61,877 bases of DNA, taken from an uncultured bacterium. Lineage in GTDB: Bacteria; Verrucomicrobiota; Kiritimatiellia; RFP12; UBA1067. Both the position numbers and the translations under genes were made by a program. This document shows, in pieces, positions 35,250-43,459 of the stretch (positions within the stretch are counted from its first letter, which is position 1; each line of letters starts with the position of its first letter). The stretch is taken from NCBI GenBank assembly GCA_902801025.1, contig CADCGZ010000006.1:1-61877 (forward strand). The letters are read 5' to 3'. Under the pieces are notes generated by a model. It saw nothing but the letters and a program-made list of their open reading frames with translations. It did no database searches and was not told where the DNA came from.

Positions 35250-36628
35250 TGGCGGTCGACCTTGCACAGAAGGCGCAGAATTTCACGAACCGCGGCCGCC
35301 AGGCCCTTGAGACTGGCCGCTACGAGCTTGCGGTGGACATGCTGATGGAGGCCGTCTCGGCCGCTCCAGACGTGCTGGAGACGAGACGCCTTCTCCGCGC
35401 CGCGCAGATTGCGAACTTCCGCAAGAACGGCAAGTCCGGCTTCGGCGCGAAGCTCGGCTACAAGATGGCCCAGATGAAGATCATGGGGCTCGTCAAGAAG
35501 GGCCAGGGCGCGGAGGCGATGGCAGAGGCCGAGAAGCTGCTCTGCCAGAACCCGCTCGACCCCGACAACATCGAGGCGGCGGTCAAGGCGGCCGAGGCGG
35601 CGGGGAAGGCCGACCACGCGGCGATCACCGTCGAGGCCGCCTACGAGTGCTCGAACCGCGATCCCGCGCTTCTCGAGCGCGTTGCGACGTACTACACGAT
35701 GGCCAAGCGCTACGACAAGGCGCGCGACGCCTACCAGAAGCTCTCCGAGCTCAGGCCCGGCGACCAGCGCGTCCTCCAGCTTCTCAAGAACACCGAGGCG
35801 CAGGCCACGATGAACGCTGGCTGGGAGCAGACTGCCGGCAAGAAGGGCGGCTTCCAGGCGCTTATCGCGAACAAGGAGCAGGCGAAGAAGCTCGACCAGG
35901 CGAACAAGGCGGTCATCACGGGCGACGATGCCGAGGCGCTCATCCGCGAGAAGATCGCCCAGATCGAGCGCGAGCCTAAGAACATGAACTTCCGCCGCGC
36001 CCTCGCGCGTCTCTACGTCCAGAACAAGCGCTTCGAGGAGGCGATCCAGTGCCTGACCGACGCGATCGAGATGTCCGGCTCCATGGACCCCGAGCTCGAC
36101 CGCATGCTTTCGCAGACGTATGTCGGCTACTACGACCAGCAGATCGAGGCCTACCGCGCCGCAGGCGACGAGGCGAACGCAATCGAGATGGAGAACCAGA
36201 AGAACCAGTTCGTGTTCGACGACCTCGCGCAGCGCGTCGAGAGATATCCGAACGACCTGCATCTCCGCTACGAGCTCGGGCTTCAGTACTACACCTACGA
36301 GTACTACGACGAGGCGCTTGAGCATCTCCAGCTCGCGCAGAAGAGCCCCAAGGACCGCCTCTGGGCGCTCTACTACCTCGCGATGTGCTTCCTCAAGAAG
36401 GGCCAGACGGACATGGCCGTCATGCAGCTCGAGACGGCGCGCGACGCGATTCCGACGATGGACGACCTGAAGAAGAAGATCGTCTACCAGCTCGGGCGCT
36501 GCGCCGAGGACGCGGGCGACCTCGAGCGGGCGTACCAGTACTACAAGGACGTGTACGCCGCAGATGTCGGCTTCGAGGATCTCGGCGAGCGAATGCTCGC
36601 GGTCAGCCAGCGGCTCAAGGGAAAGTGA
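35249..36628 (+). CDS. TPR-repeat protein
   Basis: About 459 residues. ATG 35249 is preferred because GGAGG (35237-35241) is seven bases away; a GTG at 35246 is in frame. The protein lacks a signal peptide. It contains at least six TPR units (NFTNRGRQALETGRYELAVDMLMEAVSAAPD; ERVATYYTMAKRYDKARDAYQKLSELRPGD; RRALARLYVQNKRFEEAIQCLTDAIE; LRYELGLQYYTYEYYDEALEHLQLAQ). It closes the envelope operon and may scaffold a protein complex; no partner can be named. Confidence 0.82.
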   Translation: MAVDLAQKAQNFTNRGRQALETGRYELAVDMLMEAVSAAPDVLETRRLLRAAQIANFRKNGKSGFGAKLGYKMAQMKIMGLVKKGQGAEAMAEAEKLLCQNPLDPDNIEAAVKAAEAAGKADHAAITVEAAYECSNRDPALLERVATYYTMAKRYDKARDAYQKLSELRPGDQRVLQLLKNTEAQATMNAGWEQTAGKKGGFQALIANKEQAKKLDQANKAVITGDDAEALIREKIAQIEREPKNMNFRRALARLYVQNKRFEEAIQCLTDAIEMSGSMDPELDRMLSQTYVGYYDQQIEAYRAAGDEANAIEMENQKNQFVFDDLAQRVERYPNDLHLRYELGLQYYTYEYYDEALEHLQLAQKSPKDRLWALYYLAMCFLKKGQTDMAVMQLETARDAIPTMDDLKKKIVYQLGRCAEDAGDLERAYQYYKDVYAADVGFEDLGERMLAVSQRLKGK

Positions 36629-36631
36629 CGT

Positions 36632-36706
36632 TGGCAGCCCCAAGGAGAGTCGAACTCCTCTACCAAGCATGAAAAGCTCGTGTCCTAGCCGATAGACGAT
36701 GGGGCC
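36632..36706 (-). tRNA. tRNA-Glu (anticodon TTC)
   Basis: Read on the minus strand it begins GGCCCCATCGTCTATCGGCT. The acceptor arms GGCCCCA and TGGGGCT pair over seven positions. The anticodon stem CGAGC/GCTTG encloses the loop TTTTCAT with anticodon TTC. The T arm carries GTTCGACTC. The CCA end is encoded (36632-36634). Confidence 0.95.
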
Positions 36707-36717
36707 AAAACACGCAT

Positions 36718-36726
36718 AGTATATCA
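36718..36726 (-). promoter_or_regulatory. Extended -10 promoter of tRNA-Glu
   Basis: On the minus strand TGATATACT ends at 36718, eleven bases before the first tRNA base. On the plus strand the same segment holds TATCAT (36722-36727), eight bases before the dprA ATG, so the two divergent promoters overlap. Confidence 0.55.
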
Positions 36727-36735
36727 TATCGCGGG

Positions 36736-37845
36736 ATGACGAATCAAGGGGGCAAAGTGGATGAACGCGAGGCGTATGTCGCCTTCAACCTGACGGACAA
36801 GGTAGGTTCCGTCACGCTCGCGGGACTTGTCGAATCGGCTGGTTCCGTCGCTGCCGCGTGGATGGCGTATCCGCAAAAGGTCTCGCGTTCGGGCGAGGGA
36901 ATCGACTGGAAGCGCGAGTTCGCGCTTGCAAAGCGTTACGGTGTTGAAATCGTGACGCCTGCGGATCCTTGCTATCCGCCTTGTCTTCTCGAGCAGCCGT
37001 CGCACCCTCTTGCGCTCTACGTAAAGGGCGACGCCTCCATCCTGGCGTCTCCGTCCGTCGCGATCGTCGGCACGCGCCGCGCGACCGCCTACGGGCTCGA
37101 CCAGTCGTTCAAGATCGCGAAGGGGCTTGCCGAGAACGGCTGGACGATAGTCTCTGGACTTGCGCTCGGCGTCGACGCCGAGTCTCACCGCGGCGCACTT
37201 GCCGCGGAGGGGAAGGCGATCGGCGTCATCGGCTCTGGACTCGACGAATTCTATCCCGAGGAGAACCGCTCGCTCGCTCGCGACATCGTGGCGAACGGTG
37301 GCGCGGTAGTGAGCGAGTTTCCGTTTGGGCGATATCCCGACACGCAGACGTTTCCGCAGCGCAACCACACGGTCGCGGCGCTCGCGAAAGGCGTCGTCGC
37401 GATAGAGGCGCCGATCAAGAGCGGCACGCTCATCACGACTTCGTGCGCCGCCGACATGGGGCGCGTCGTGATGGCAGTCCCTGGACGCGTCGACAGCCGC
37501 TCGAGCGCGGGGTGCCTTGCGCTCATCCGCGACGGCGCGCGGCTCGTCCGTTCTGCCGCAGATGTCGAGGAAGAACTGTCTCCGCTCGTCCCCTCCGAAA
37601 AGCGCAAGGTGCCGAAGGCGAAGGGCAAGACGACGCCCGCTTCTCCTGCGCCTATGCCCAAGTATTCCGTAGAGGAGGCGATGATTATGCGCGAAGTGGA
37701 CGCAGAGGGCGTTCACATGGACATCCTCGTCCGGCGGACAGGCCTGCCAGTTGAAAAGGTAAACGCGCTTTGCATGGCTTTGCGTCTCAAGGGTCGCGTT
37801 CGATTTTTCCCAGGCAACCGCGTCGCTCTCCCTCGCGACCCCTAA
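36736..37845 (+). CDS. dprA: DNA processing protein DprA
   Basis: 369 residues. The Rossmann-like DprA core starts at PSVAIVGTRRATAYG, followed by VSGLALGVDAESHRGAL, VIGSGLDEFYPEENRSLA, SEFPFG and FPQRNHTVAALAKGVVAIEAPIKSGTLITTSCAADMGRVVMAVPG. A C-terminal winged-helix (VHMDILVRRTGLPVEKVNALCMALRLKGRVRF) follows. DprA protects incoming single-stranded DNA and loads RecA during transformation. Together with the pilus-type genes at 38.8-46.4 kb it supports a DNA-uptake capacity, though dprA also occurs in non-competent bacteria. Confidence 0.95.
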   Translation: MTNQGGKVDEREAYVAFNLTDKVGSVTLAGLVESAGSVAAAWMAYPQKVSRSGEGIDWKREFALAKRYGVEIVTPADPCYPPCLLEQPSHPLALYVKGDASILASPSVAIVGTRRATAYGLDQSFKIAKGLAENGWTIVSGLALGVDAESHRGALAAEGKAIGVIGSGLDEFYPEENRSLARDIVANGGAVVSEFPFGRYPDTQTFPQRNHTVAALAKGVVAIEAPIKSGTLITTSCAADMGRVVMAVPGRVDSRSSAGCLALIRDGARLVRSAADVEEELSPLVPSEKRKVPKAKGKTTPASPAPMPKYSVEEAMIMREVDAEGVHMDILVRRTGLPVEKVNALCMALRLKGRVRFFPGNRVALPRDP

Positions 37846-37849
37846 CCAC

Positions 37850-37877
37850 TGACTACTGACCCCTGACTCCTGACCCC
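37850..37877 (+). repeat. Heptamer tandem repeat, 4 copies (TGACCCC/TGACTCC)
   Basis: TGACTAC, TGACCCC, TGACTCC, TGACCCC in exact seven-base register, starting four bases after the dprA stop. It is the same family as the arrays at 40321-40411, 46054-46067 and 47658-47692. Confidence 0.85.
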
Positions 37878-37906
37878 TAAATCTCCCACACCACTTTCCA
37901 ACTCCC

Positions 37907-37931
37907 TCTGCGACTCTGCGTCTCTGCGTTA
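37907..37931 (+). repeat. Octamer repeat CTCTGCGA/CTCTGCGT (3 copies)
   Basis: CTCTGCGA-CTCTGCGT-CTCTGCGT followed by T. The complement (ACGCAGAG) resembles the nonamer array CGCAAAGAA/CGCAAAGGG at 15645-15668 in the methyltransferase gene. The rest of the dprA-panC gap is also low-complexity. Confidence 0.7.
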
Positions 37932-37996
37932 AAAATTCTACTAAAAAAGATATCAATTCCGCTCTCCAACTCCAACTCTGAACTCAAACTCCCACC

Positions 37997-38818
37997 ATGA
38001 AAATCTTCAAAGAACCCCAGAAACTCCAGAAGTGGTGCCACGCACGCAAGCTCGCAGGCGCCAAAATTGCGCTTGTCCCGACGATGGGCTATCTCCACGA
38101 CGGACATCTCTCGCTTATACGCGAGGCGAAGAGGCGCGGCGCTGACGAAATCGTCGTGAGCGTGTTCGTCAACCCCGTCCAGTTTGGGCCGAACGAGGAC
38201 TACGAGAAATATCCGCGCGACGAGAAGGCGGATCTCGCCAAGTGCCGCGGGGCGGGCGCGACGGCGGTGTTCTTCCCGACGCCGGCAAACATGTACCTCG
38301 ACAGGCACAGCGTCTACGTGAACGAGGAGGACCTTTCGAAGGGGCTGTGCGGTGCGCGCCGCCCTGGGCATTTCCGCGGCGTATGCACCGTTGTCGCGAA
38401 GCTCTTCAACCTCTCGCATCCCGATTTCGCCGTGTTCGGGCAGAAGGACTACCAGCAGGCACAGGTGATAAAGCGCATGGTGCGCGACCTCAACTTCGAC
38501 CTCAAGATCGTCGTCGCGCCGATAGTACGCGAGGAAAGCGGCCTCGCCCGCTCGTCGCGCAATACGTACCTTTCGCCCGAGGAGCGCGAGAGGGCGGTCG
38601 CCATCTCGCGCAATCTTATGGCGTTCGGCTCCAAGGGCGGCGCCAAGACTCTTGCGGCGCTTGGGAAATCGCTTGAAAAGGCCGGTCTCGTTGTCGACTA
38701 CGTGGAGTGCGTTGACGCCGAGACGCTTGAGCCGCGCAAGACGCCTAAGAAGGGCTGCTGCATCCTCGTCGCCGCCTACTGCGGCAAGACGCGTCTCATC
38801 GACAACCGCGTCCTTTAG
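37997..38818 (+). CDS. panC: Pantothenate synthetase
   Basis: 273 residues. The PanC signatures are all present: VPTMGYLHDGHLSLI (HIGH-like nucleotide-binding motif), SVFVNPVQFGPNEDYEKYPR, GKxDYQQ-type block FGQKDYQQAQVI, and VREESGLARSSRNTYLS. It joins pantoate and beta-alanine with ATP. No ribosome binding site is visible before the ATG, which follows a C/A-rich repeat tract. It ends three bases before the convergent minus-strand gene. Confidence 0.95.
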   Translation: MKIFKEPQKLQKWCHARKLAGAKIALVPTMGYLHDGHLSLIREAKRRGADEIVVSVFVNPVQFGPNEDYEKYPRDEKADLAKCRGAGATAVFFPTPANMYLDRHSVYVNEEDLSKGLCGARRPGHFRGVCTVVAKLFNLSHPDFAVFGQKDYQQAQVIKRMVRDLNFDLKIVVAPIVREESGLARSSRNTYLSPEERERAVAISRNLMAFGSKGGAKTLAALGKSLEKAGLVVDYVECVDAETLEPRKTPKKGCCILVAAYCGKTRLIDNRVL

Positions 38819-38821
38819 TCG

Positions 38822-39196
38822 CTAATTCTTGTCCCAGCTCGCCTTTGGAGGCGCCTTGTCGCGCCATTCGGGGAGGGAGATCATGTTGCCCGCCTCTGCC
38901 TTGCCGGCGAGATAGGCCTCCGCGACGTATTCGCGCCGCGTCTTCATCTCCGCGAGGAGCGACTTGATCTCTAGGACGGCCTCGTGGCACATGTCGATTA
39001 CCTGTTTCTTTGTCTCCTCGTCTACGCCAGGCATCTTTAGAAGCTCAATCGAGCTCAAGAGGACGGTCGAGGGCTGACCGAGCGCATGGCAGAAGCCCGC
39101 GAGAGACTCCATCACCACCTTCGATCGCTCGACCTGCATTTCCGCTATTGCGAGCCGCCTGCTTGTCTCTTCAGCCGTTGTCGTTTCGTCGGACAT
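38822..39196 (-). CDS. Small protein resembling a lone histidine-kinase dimerisation (DHp) helix pair
   Basis: 124 residues, minus strand, with AAGGAGG before the ATG. The segment RSKVVMESLAGFCHALGQPSTVLLSSIELL resembles the HisKA/DHp first helix including a histidine followed by a proline turn, and a second helix follows (ETKKQVIDMCHEAVLEIKSLLAEMKTRR). No ATP-binding catalytic domain is present. It could be a phosphotransfer or dimerisation partner, or a decoy. It is last in the pilB-pilC transcription unit, so a role in pilus regulation is plausible but unproven. Confidence 0.65.
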   Translation of the reverse strand: MSDETTTAEETSRRLAIAEMQVERSKVVMESLAGFCHALGQPSTVLLSSIELLKMPGVDEETKKQVIDMCHEAVLEIKSLLAEMKTRREYVAEAYLAGKAEAGNMISLPEWRDKAPPKASWDKN

Positions 39197-39220
39197 GCGA
39201 TCCTCCTTTTTTGCCAGCCG

Positions 39221-40288
39221 TCAGCTTGCAAGACTTCCCATGTTGAATATCGGCATGAACATCGCAAGCACGATTGTGCCGATGATTGCGCCGAGGAACA
39301 CCATGAGGAAGGGCTCCATCAGCGAAGTAAGCGTGCCGAGCAGCGCCTCGACTTCTTCGTCGTAGCTGTCTGCCACCGAGTCGAGCATGTCCTCGACCTT
39401 GCCGGCCTTCTCGCCGGCGGCGATCATGCGGACCATGATTATCGGCATGTAAGGCTTTCCGTCGAGGGCGACGTTGAGCTGGTTGCCCTGCTCTACTTCC
39501 TTCCTCGCGTCGAGAATCGACTTTTCGAGGACGCGGTTGCCGAGGGACCCCGCTACGACCTCGAGCGACTTGAGGATCGGCACGCCCGCGTTCGTCATCT
39601 GGGCAAGAAGTCGGCAGAACCTGCCGATGCAGCTCTTAAGGTTGAGGACGCCGAAGACCGGCATCTTGAGCTTGAACTCGTCGAACTTGTAATGCCCGCG
39701 CTCGGTGTTCTTCCACCATTTGAACGTCCAGATGCCAGCGCCGACGGCGATTATGATGATGTACCAGTATGCCTTGACGAAGTTTGAGATGTCCACGAGA
39801 GTCTGGGTCAGTACAGGCAGCGGCTTCCCAAAGCCGGAGAACATCTCCGCGAAAATCGGGACGACGAACTGGATGAGGCCTCCTGCAAGGAGGAGGGCGA
39901 TCGAGACTATGACTGTCGGATAGGTCATCGCGCTCTTGACCTTCCCCTTGAGGCGGGCTGTGGCCTGCATAATCGTGCCGAGACGCTTGAGGATGCCGGC
40001 AAATTCGCCGGACTGCTCGCCTGCCAAGACCATGTTGACGTACATGTCGTCGAAGAGAGCAGGGAAGTCAGCGAGGCCCTTCGACAGCGGGTCGCCGCCC
40101 TCTATCGTCTCCTTCAGGTGGGTCAGGACCTTCTTGAACTCCGGATTTGCGCATTGCTCCTCGAGCGTTTGTATCGTCGAGAGGATGGGCATCCCCGCGC
40201 CAATCATCGAGGCGAGCTGCCTCGTGAACGGGACAATCTCGGTTTTTGCAATTTTCCCCTGTCCTTTAATCTTTGGCACCGTTGCCAT
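39221..40288 (-). CDS. pilC: Type II secretion / type IV pilus inner-membrane protein, PilC/GspF family
   Basis: 355 residues, minus strand, GGAGG nine bases before the ATG. Two T2SF domains are visible: the first (FTRQLASMIGAGMPILSTIQTLEEQ) and the second (FCRLLAQMTNAGVPILKSLEVVAGSLGN), each ending in hydrophobic helices (TVIVSIALLLAGGLIQFVVPIF; PFLMVFLGAIIGTIVLAMFMPIF). It forms the platform on which the PilB ATPase works. It lies downstream of pilB. Confidence 0.93.
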   Translation of the reverse strand: MATVPKIKGQGKIAKTEIVPFTRQLASMIGAGMPILSTIQTLEEQCANPEFKKVLTHLKETIEGGDPLSKGLADFPALFDDMYVNMVLAGEQSGEFAGILKRLGTIMQATARLKGKVKSAMTYPTVIVSIALLLAGGLIQFVVPIFAEMFSGFGKPLPVLTQTLVDISNFVKAYWYIIIIAVGAGIWTFKWWKNTERGHYKFDEFKLKMPVFGVLNLKSCIGRFCRLLAQMTNAGVPILKSLEVVAGSLGNRVLEKSILDARKEVEQGNQLNVALDGKPYMPIIMVRMIAAGEKAGKVEDMLDSVADSYDEEVEALLGTLTSLMEPFLMVFLGAIIGTIVLAMFMPIFNMGSLAS

Positions 40289-40320
40289 CTACTTGTCCTC
40301 CGACTTTCCGTTTTGATTTC

Positions 40321-40411
40321 TGACTCCTGACTCCTGACTCCTGGCTCCTGGCTCCTGACTCCTGACCCCTGACTCCTGACCCCTGACCCCTGACCCCTGA
40401 CTCCTGACCCC
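40321..40411. repeat. Heptamer tandem repeat, 13 copies (TGACTCC/TGACCCC/TGGCTCC)
   Basis: Thirteen uninterrupted seven-base units fill 40321-40411 exactly, between the pilB stop (read on the minus strand) and the pilC start. Units are TGACTCC, TGGCTCC or TGACCCC. On the transcribed minus strand they read GGGGTCA/GGAGTCA. Confidence 0.92.
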
Positions 40412-40413
40412 TA

Positions 40414-42072
40414 TTACTCTCCTCCCGTCACCTCAAACGCCGCTTGAAGCGATGTTAACCCGGCGCGGACCTTTATCATTCCCGCCTCCTTCAGCGTCAC
40501 CATGCCCTCTTCGAGCGCCAGTGCCTTGAGGAGATCGGCATCGCCGCCTTTTTCGATGAGCGCGCGGATCTTCGGCGAAATCGGCAGGACCTCCATCATC
40601 GCGCCGCGGCCTTTGTATCCCGAGCCGTGGCACTTCGGGCATCCCACCGGCCCATAGACCGTCACGCCCTCGAAGGGCTTCGGATCGACGCTGTTGAGCT
40701 CGAGCATCTCGAGGTCCACGTCGACTGGCTGCTTGCAGAATGGGCAGAGCTTGCGGAAGAGTCGCTGTGCCTGCGCGAGAATGAGCGACGACGCGAGCAT
40801 GAACGGCTGGATGCCCATGTCGAAAAGACGCGCCACGACGCCGCACGCGTCGTTCGTGTGGAGCGTGGACAGGACGAGGTGACCCGTCAATGCGGCCTTG
40901 ACAGCAATGTCGGCCGTCTCGCCGTCGCGAATCTCGCCGACGAGCACGATGTCGGGGTCTTGACGCAGTACCGAGCGCAGAATACCGGCGAAGGTCAGCC
41001 CCTGCGCGACGTTCACGTGGCACTGGTTGACGCCTGGGAGCTCGTATTCGACAGGGTCTTCGGCCGTCACGATGTTGACGTTGGGCTGGTTGAGGTCCTG
41101 GAGGCACGAGTACAGCGTAGTCGTCTTGCCCGAGCCGGTCGGGCCCGTCACGAGGATGATGCCGTGCGGCTGGTCGATGGCGAATTTCATCGCCTTGTAG
41201 GCGTATTCGTCAAGCCCAAGCGATGCCAGCCCTGGCGCGAGATTCGCCTTGTCGAGAATTCGCATCACGACCTTTTCGCCGTGGACGGTCGGGAGTATCG
41301 AGACGCGGACGTCGACCTCCTTCTTCATCGCCTTGACCTTGAAGCGGCCGTCTTGCGGGCGGCGGCGCTCGGCGATGTCGAGGTTCGAGAGGATCTTTAT
41401 GCGCGACACGACGGCGTTGTGGAGGGCCTTCGGCGGCGCGGGACGGTCTACAAGCTCGCCGTCGATGCGGTACCTCAGCCGCGACGTCTTCTCCATCGCC
41501 TCGAAGTGGATGTCGGACGCCTTCGTCTTGAGGGCTTCGATCATGATCGTATTGACCATGCGGATGACCGGCGCCTCTCCCGCCGCGTCGAGCGTCGCGT
41601 CAAGGGCGTCGGCGTTCTTGTCTTCGCCGGCGGTCATCTCGATGTCGCCGTCGTCGCCCTTCATGATGTTCTCCATCGCAAGGGCGGGGTTCGCCGCATC
41701 CTCCTGGCTCTTGAGCCGCTGGAGGGCGTCGTTTAGCTCAGGTGCGGGAGCGACGAGGGACCATATCTTGCCGCGCGCCCAGCGCGACACCTCTTCCTGG
41801 GTCGGAAGGTCGAACGGGTCGGAGAAGGCGACGGCGAATCGGCCGTCGACCTTCATGAGGGGAAGGGCCTTTGCGCGGTTCCAGGCCTCGATTTTCATGC
41901 CGCACAGGAGGTCTTGCGCAGGCGTGAACCCCGGAGGGATCGAAATCGGCTGCACGCCGAGGTAGTCCGCCGCGGCGATTGCGAATTCGGCGGGATCCTC
42001 AATCTTCTTTATCTCGGCCGCGCCGCCGCGTCGGACGTGAAATCTGCCTTTTGTCTGTAATGCTTCTGCCAT
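40414..42072 (-). CDS. pilB: Type IV pilus / type II secretion assembly ATPase, PilB/GspE family
   Basis: 552 residues, minus strand. ATG 42072 is chosen because it sits exactly where the divergent promoter predicts; upstream codons in the frame cross the promoter palindrome. An N-terminal MshEN/GspE-II-like domain (DYLGVQPISIPPGFTPAQ, MKVDGRFAVAFSDPFDLPTQEEV) precedes the ATPase: HFEAMEKTSRLRYRIDGEL, Walker A GPTGSGKTTTLYS, Asp box TAEDPVEYELPG, Walker B DIVLVGEIRDGETA, His box. The zinc-finger CxxC pairs (LCPFCKQPV and GCPKCHGSGYKGR) are intact. It powers pilus or pseudopilus assembly. Confidence 0.94.
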   Translation of the reverse strand: MAEALQTKGRFHVRRGGAAEIKKIEDPAEFAIAAADYLGVQPISIPPGFTPAQDLLCGMKIEAWNRAKALPLMKVDGRFAVAFSDPFDLPTQEEVSRWARGKIWSLVAPAPELNDALQRLKSQEDAANPALAMENIMKGDDGDIEMTAGEDKNADALDATLDAAGEAPVIRMVNTIMIEALKTKASDIHFEAMEKTSRLRYRIDGELVDRPAPPKALHNAVVSRIKILSNLDIAERRRPQDGRFKVKAMKKEVDVRVSILPTVHGEKVVMRILDKANLAPGLASLGLDEYAYKAMKFAIDQPHGIILVTGPTGSGKTTTLYSCLQDLNQPNVNIVTAEDPVEYELPGVNQCHVNVAQGLTFAGILRSVLRQDPDIVLVGEIRDGETADIAVKAALTGHLVLSTLHTNDACGVVARLFDMGIQPFMLASSLILAQAQRLFRKLCPFCKQPVDVDLEMLELNSVDPKPFEGVTVYGPVGCPKCHGSGYKGRGAMMEVLPISPKIRALIEKGGDADLLKALALEEGMVTLKEAGMIKVRAGLTSLQAAFEVTGGE

Positions 42073-42083
42073 TGCAGTCTTTA

Positions 42084-42126
42084 TTAAGCAAACCACGTGC
42101 CAACACGTGGCACGGCATTTGCTTAA
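42084..42126. promoter_or_regulatory. Symmetric palindrome / divergent promoter of the pilus locus
   Basis: Arms TTAAGCAAACCACGTGCC (42084-42101) and its near complement (42109-42126) match at 15 of 18 positions around a seven-base centre. The ATG codons of pilB (42072, minus) and of the plus-strand gene (42138) are each exactly 33 bases from the centre at 42105. TTAATA (minus) and TTAAAT (plus) -10-like boxes overlap the ends of the arms, nine bases before each ATG. The site could bind one dimeric regulator controlling both directions. Confidence 0.7.
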
Positions 42127-42137
42127 ATGATACTGAC

Positions 42138-42959
42138 ATGGCAGACGAACCAAAATTTGATGCACGTCTTGAGGAAGGTGTTGCATATTTCGAGCAGATG
42201 CTCCAGCTTATGCCGGAGGATCGCGTTACCCTTGAATTCCTCGTTGTCGCGTATGAACAGCTTGGCAGGCATGAAGATGGGCAGAAAGCTCTCGTCTCTC
42301 TAGTCAAGATACTGATAAAAGAGCGCGATACAGCGGCCCTCGAAGGGCTCTTGCCCCGGCTTGAGGAGAGCGACTACCCAGAGGCCAAGGCGCTTTCGCT
42401 CAAGGTAAAGACGCTTGTGGCCCCGGCACCAGACTTGACGCCAGAAGTCCCGAAGGAGATGACGGAATCCGAAATCGTCGAGTCGATTTCGGCGGCGGCG
42501 GTCTCTTCGGAGATTGCGCTCCTTTGCGAGCTTGTCGACGGGAAGATGATTTCCGAGGAGGAGGCGAAGCGTCTGAAAGAGCAGCTTGAGGCAACGCCTA
42601 CGCATGGCCAGGTGTTTCTCGTTTCCGCACTCCAGATTCTCGAAAAAGAGAATCCGACGGCCCTTGAGCGGTGCATCGCGTATCTTGCCGATCGCCACGC
42701 CACGCCGCCAGTCCCCCTTTCGGCGTTCGAGCCGCCGAAGGGCGTGGTCTCCGCGTTTCCGGCGTTGGCCATGCGGATACATGGCGCCGTCCCGTTCGCT
42801 TCAATCGGCAAGGAGGCGCTCGTCGCGGTCCTCAATCCAGCAGACGAGCAGCTTCGCGCCGAGCTCTCGGCCGTGATGCCGTGCAGGTTCTACATGGCGA
42901 TGCCGTCGGCCGTGGAAGCCGCCCTTGGGAAATTGTATTCGGAGACGTCCGCAACGTGA
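42138..42959 (+). CDS. Pilus-locus protein with C-terminal GspE N-domain-like module
   Basis: 273 residues from ATG 42138, placed by the symmetric promoter. Residues ~1-80 are TPR-like helices (GVAYFEQMLQLMPEDRVTLEFLVVAYEQLGRHEDGQKALVSLVKI). A linker with many charged residues follows. The last ~70 residues (PALAMRIHGAVPFASIGKEALVAVLNPADEQLRAELSAVMP) resemble the N-terminal domain of PilB/GspE ATPases that docks to GspL/PilM or binds cyclic-di-GMP. No catalytic motif is present. It overlaps the first pseudopilin gene, so it may adapt or regulate the ATPase encoded divergently. Confidence 0.7.
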   Translation: MADEPKFDARLEEGVAYFEQMLQLMPEDRVTLEFLVVAYEQLGRHEDGQKALVSLVKILIKERDTAALEGLLPRLEESDYPEAKALSLKVKTLVAPAPDLTPEVPKEMTESEIVESISAAAVSSEIALLCELVDGKMISEEEAKRLKEQLEATPTHGQVFLVSALQILEKENPTALERCIAYLADRHATPPVPLSAFEPPKGVVSAFPALAMRIHGAVPFASIGKEALVAVLNPADEQLRAELSAVMPCRFYMAMPSAVEAALGKLYSETSAT

Positions 42960-43459
42960 AGATGAGAAGGGGAGCTACGCTTGTCGAGGTCATGCTCGCC
43001 GGGGCGTTGGCCGTGATGCTCACGCTAGCGTGTCTTGAGGGCGTGATAGTGTCGACGGGAATCGCCCACGAGAATTCGCAGCTTCTCGCCGCCGAGGCGT
43101 ATGCGTGGGACACTGCGTGGAAGTGGCTAAACAAGTCGTACGACGACCTGAACAACTCGAACGTGGCGAGGTTCTATCCCGACGCTGGCTTCGAGACGAT
43201 AAGCTCCAACGCGTGCCCGATGCTGTGCAGGGAGCTGAACGGCGGCGCGGACGCAAAGCTCTATGTCAGGGTCAGGCTCCTTTCCGGGGGCGAAGCGCTG
43301 GTGAGGCACGGGGCCTTGGCGGCGGTCAAGCAGATAGACGTAGACGTCGAATGGGGACCGTCGACGGCGCGCCGCAGGTTGAACTCGCTTGGCGCTTCCG
43401 GCATGAGTTTCAATATCCCGGTCACGGTGTACAAGTGCGAACTGGACAGAGGACTATGA
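42956..43459 (+). CDS. Prepilin-like protein (pseudopilin) 1
   Basis: About 167 residues. GTG 42956 overlaps the previous stop; ATG 42962 is an alternative. The N-terminus MRRGATLVEVMLAGALAVMLTL is a type IV prepilin signal: a short basic leader, cleavage after Gly, Glu at position +5 and a hydrophobic helix. The rest is a variable globular domain with two cysteines (SSNACPMLCREL). It overlaps the second pseudopilin. Confidence 0.82.
   Translation: MKMRRGATLVEVMLAGALAVMLTLACLEGVIVSTGIAHENSQLLAAEAYAWDTAWKWLNKSYDDLNNSNVARFYPDAGFETISSNACPMLCRELNGGADAKLYVRVRLLSGGEALVRHGALAAVKQIDVDVEWGPSTARRRLNSLGASGMSFNIPVTVYKCELDRGL

Noticed and set aside
40321..40411. Possible CRISPR array because of many regular repeats
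   Set aside because: Units are seven bases with no spacers; it is a simple tandem repeat.
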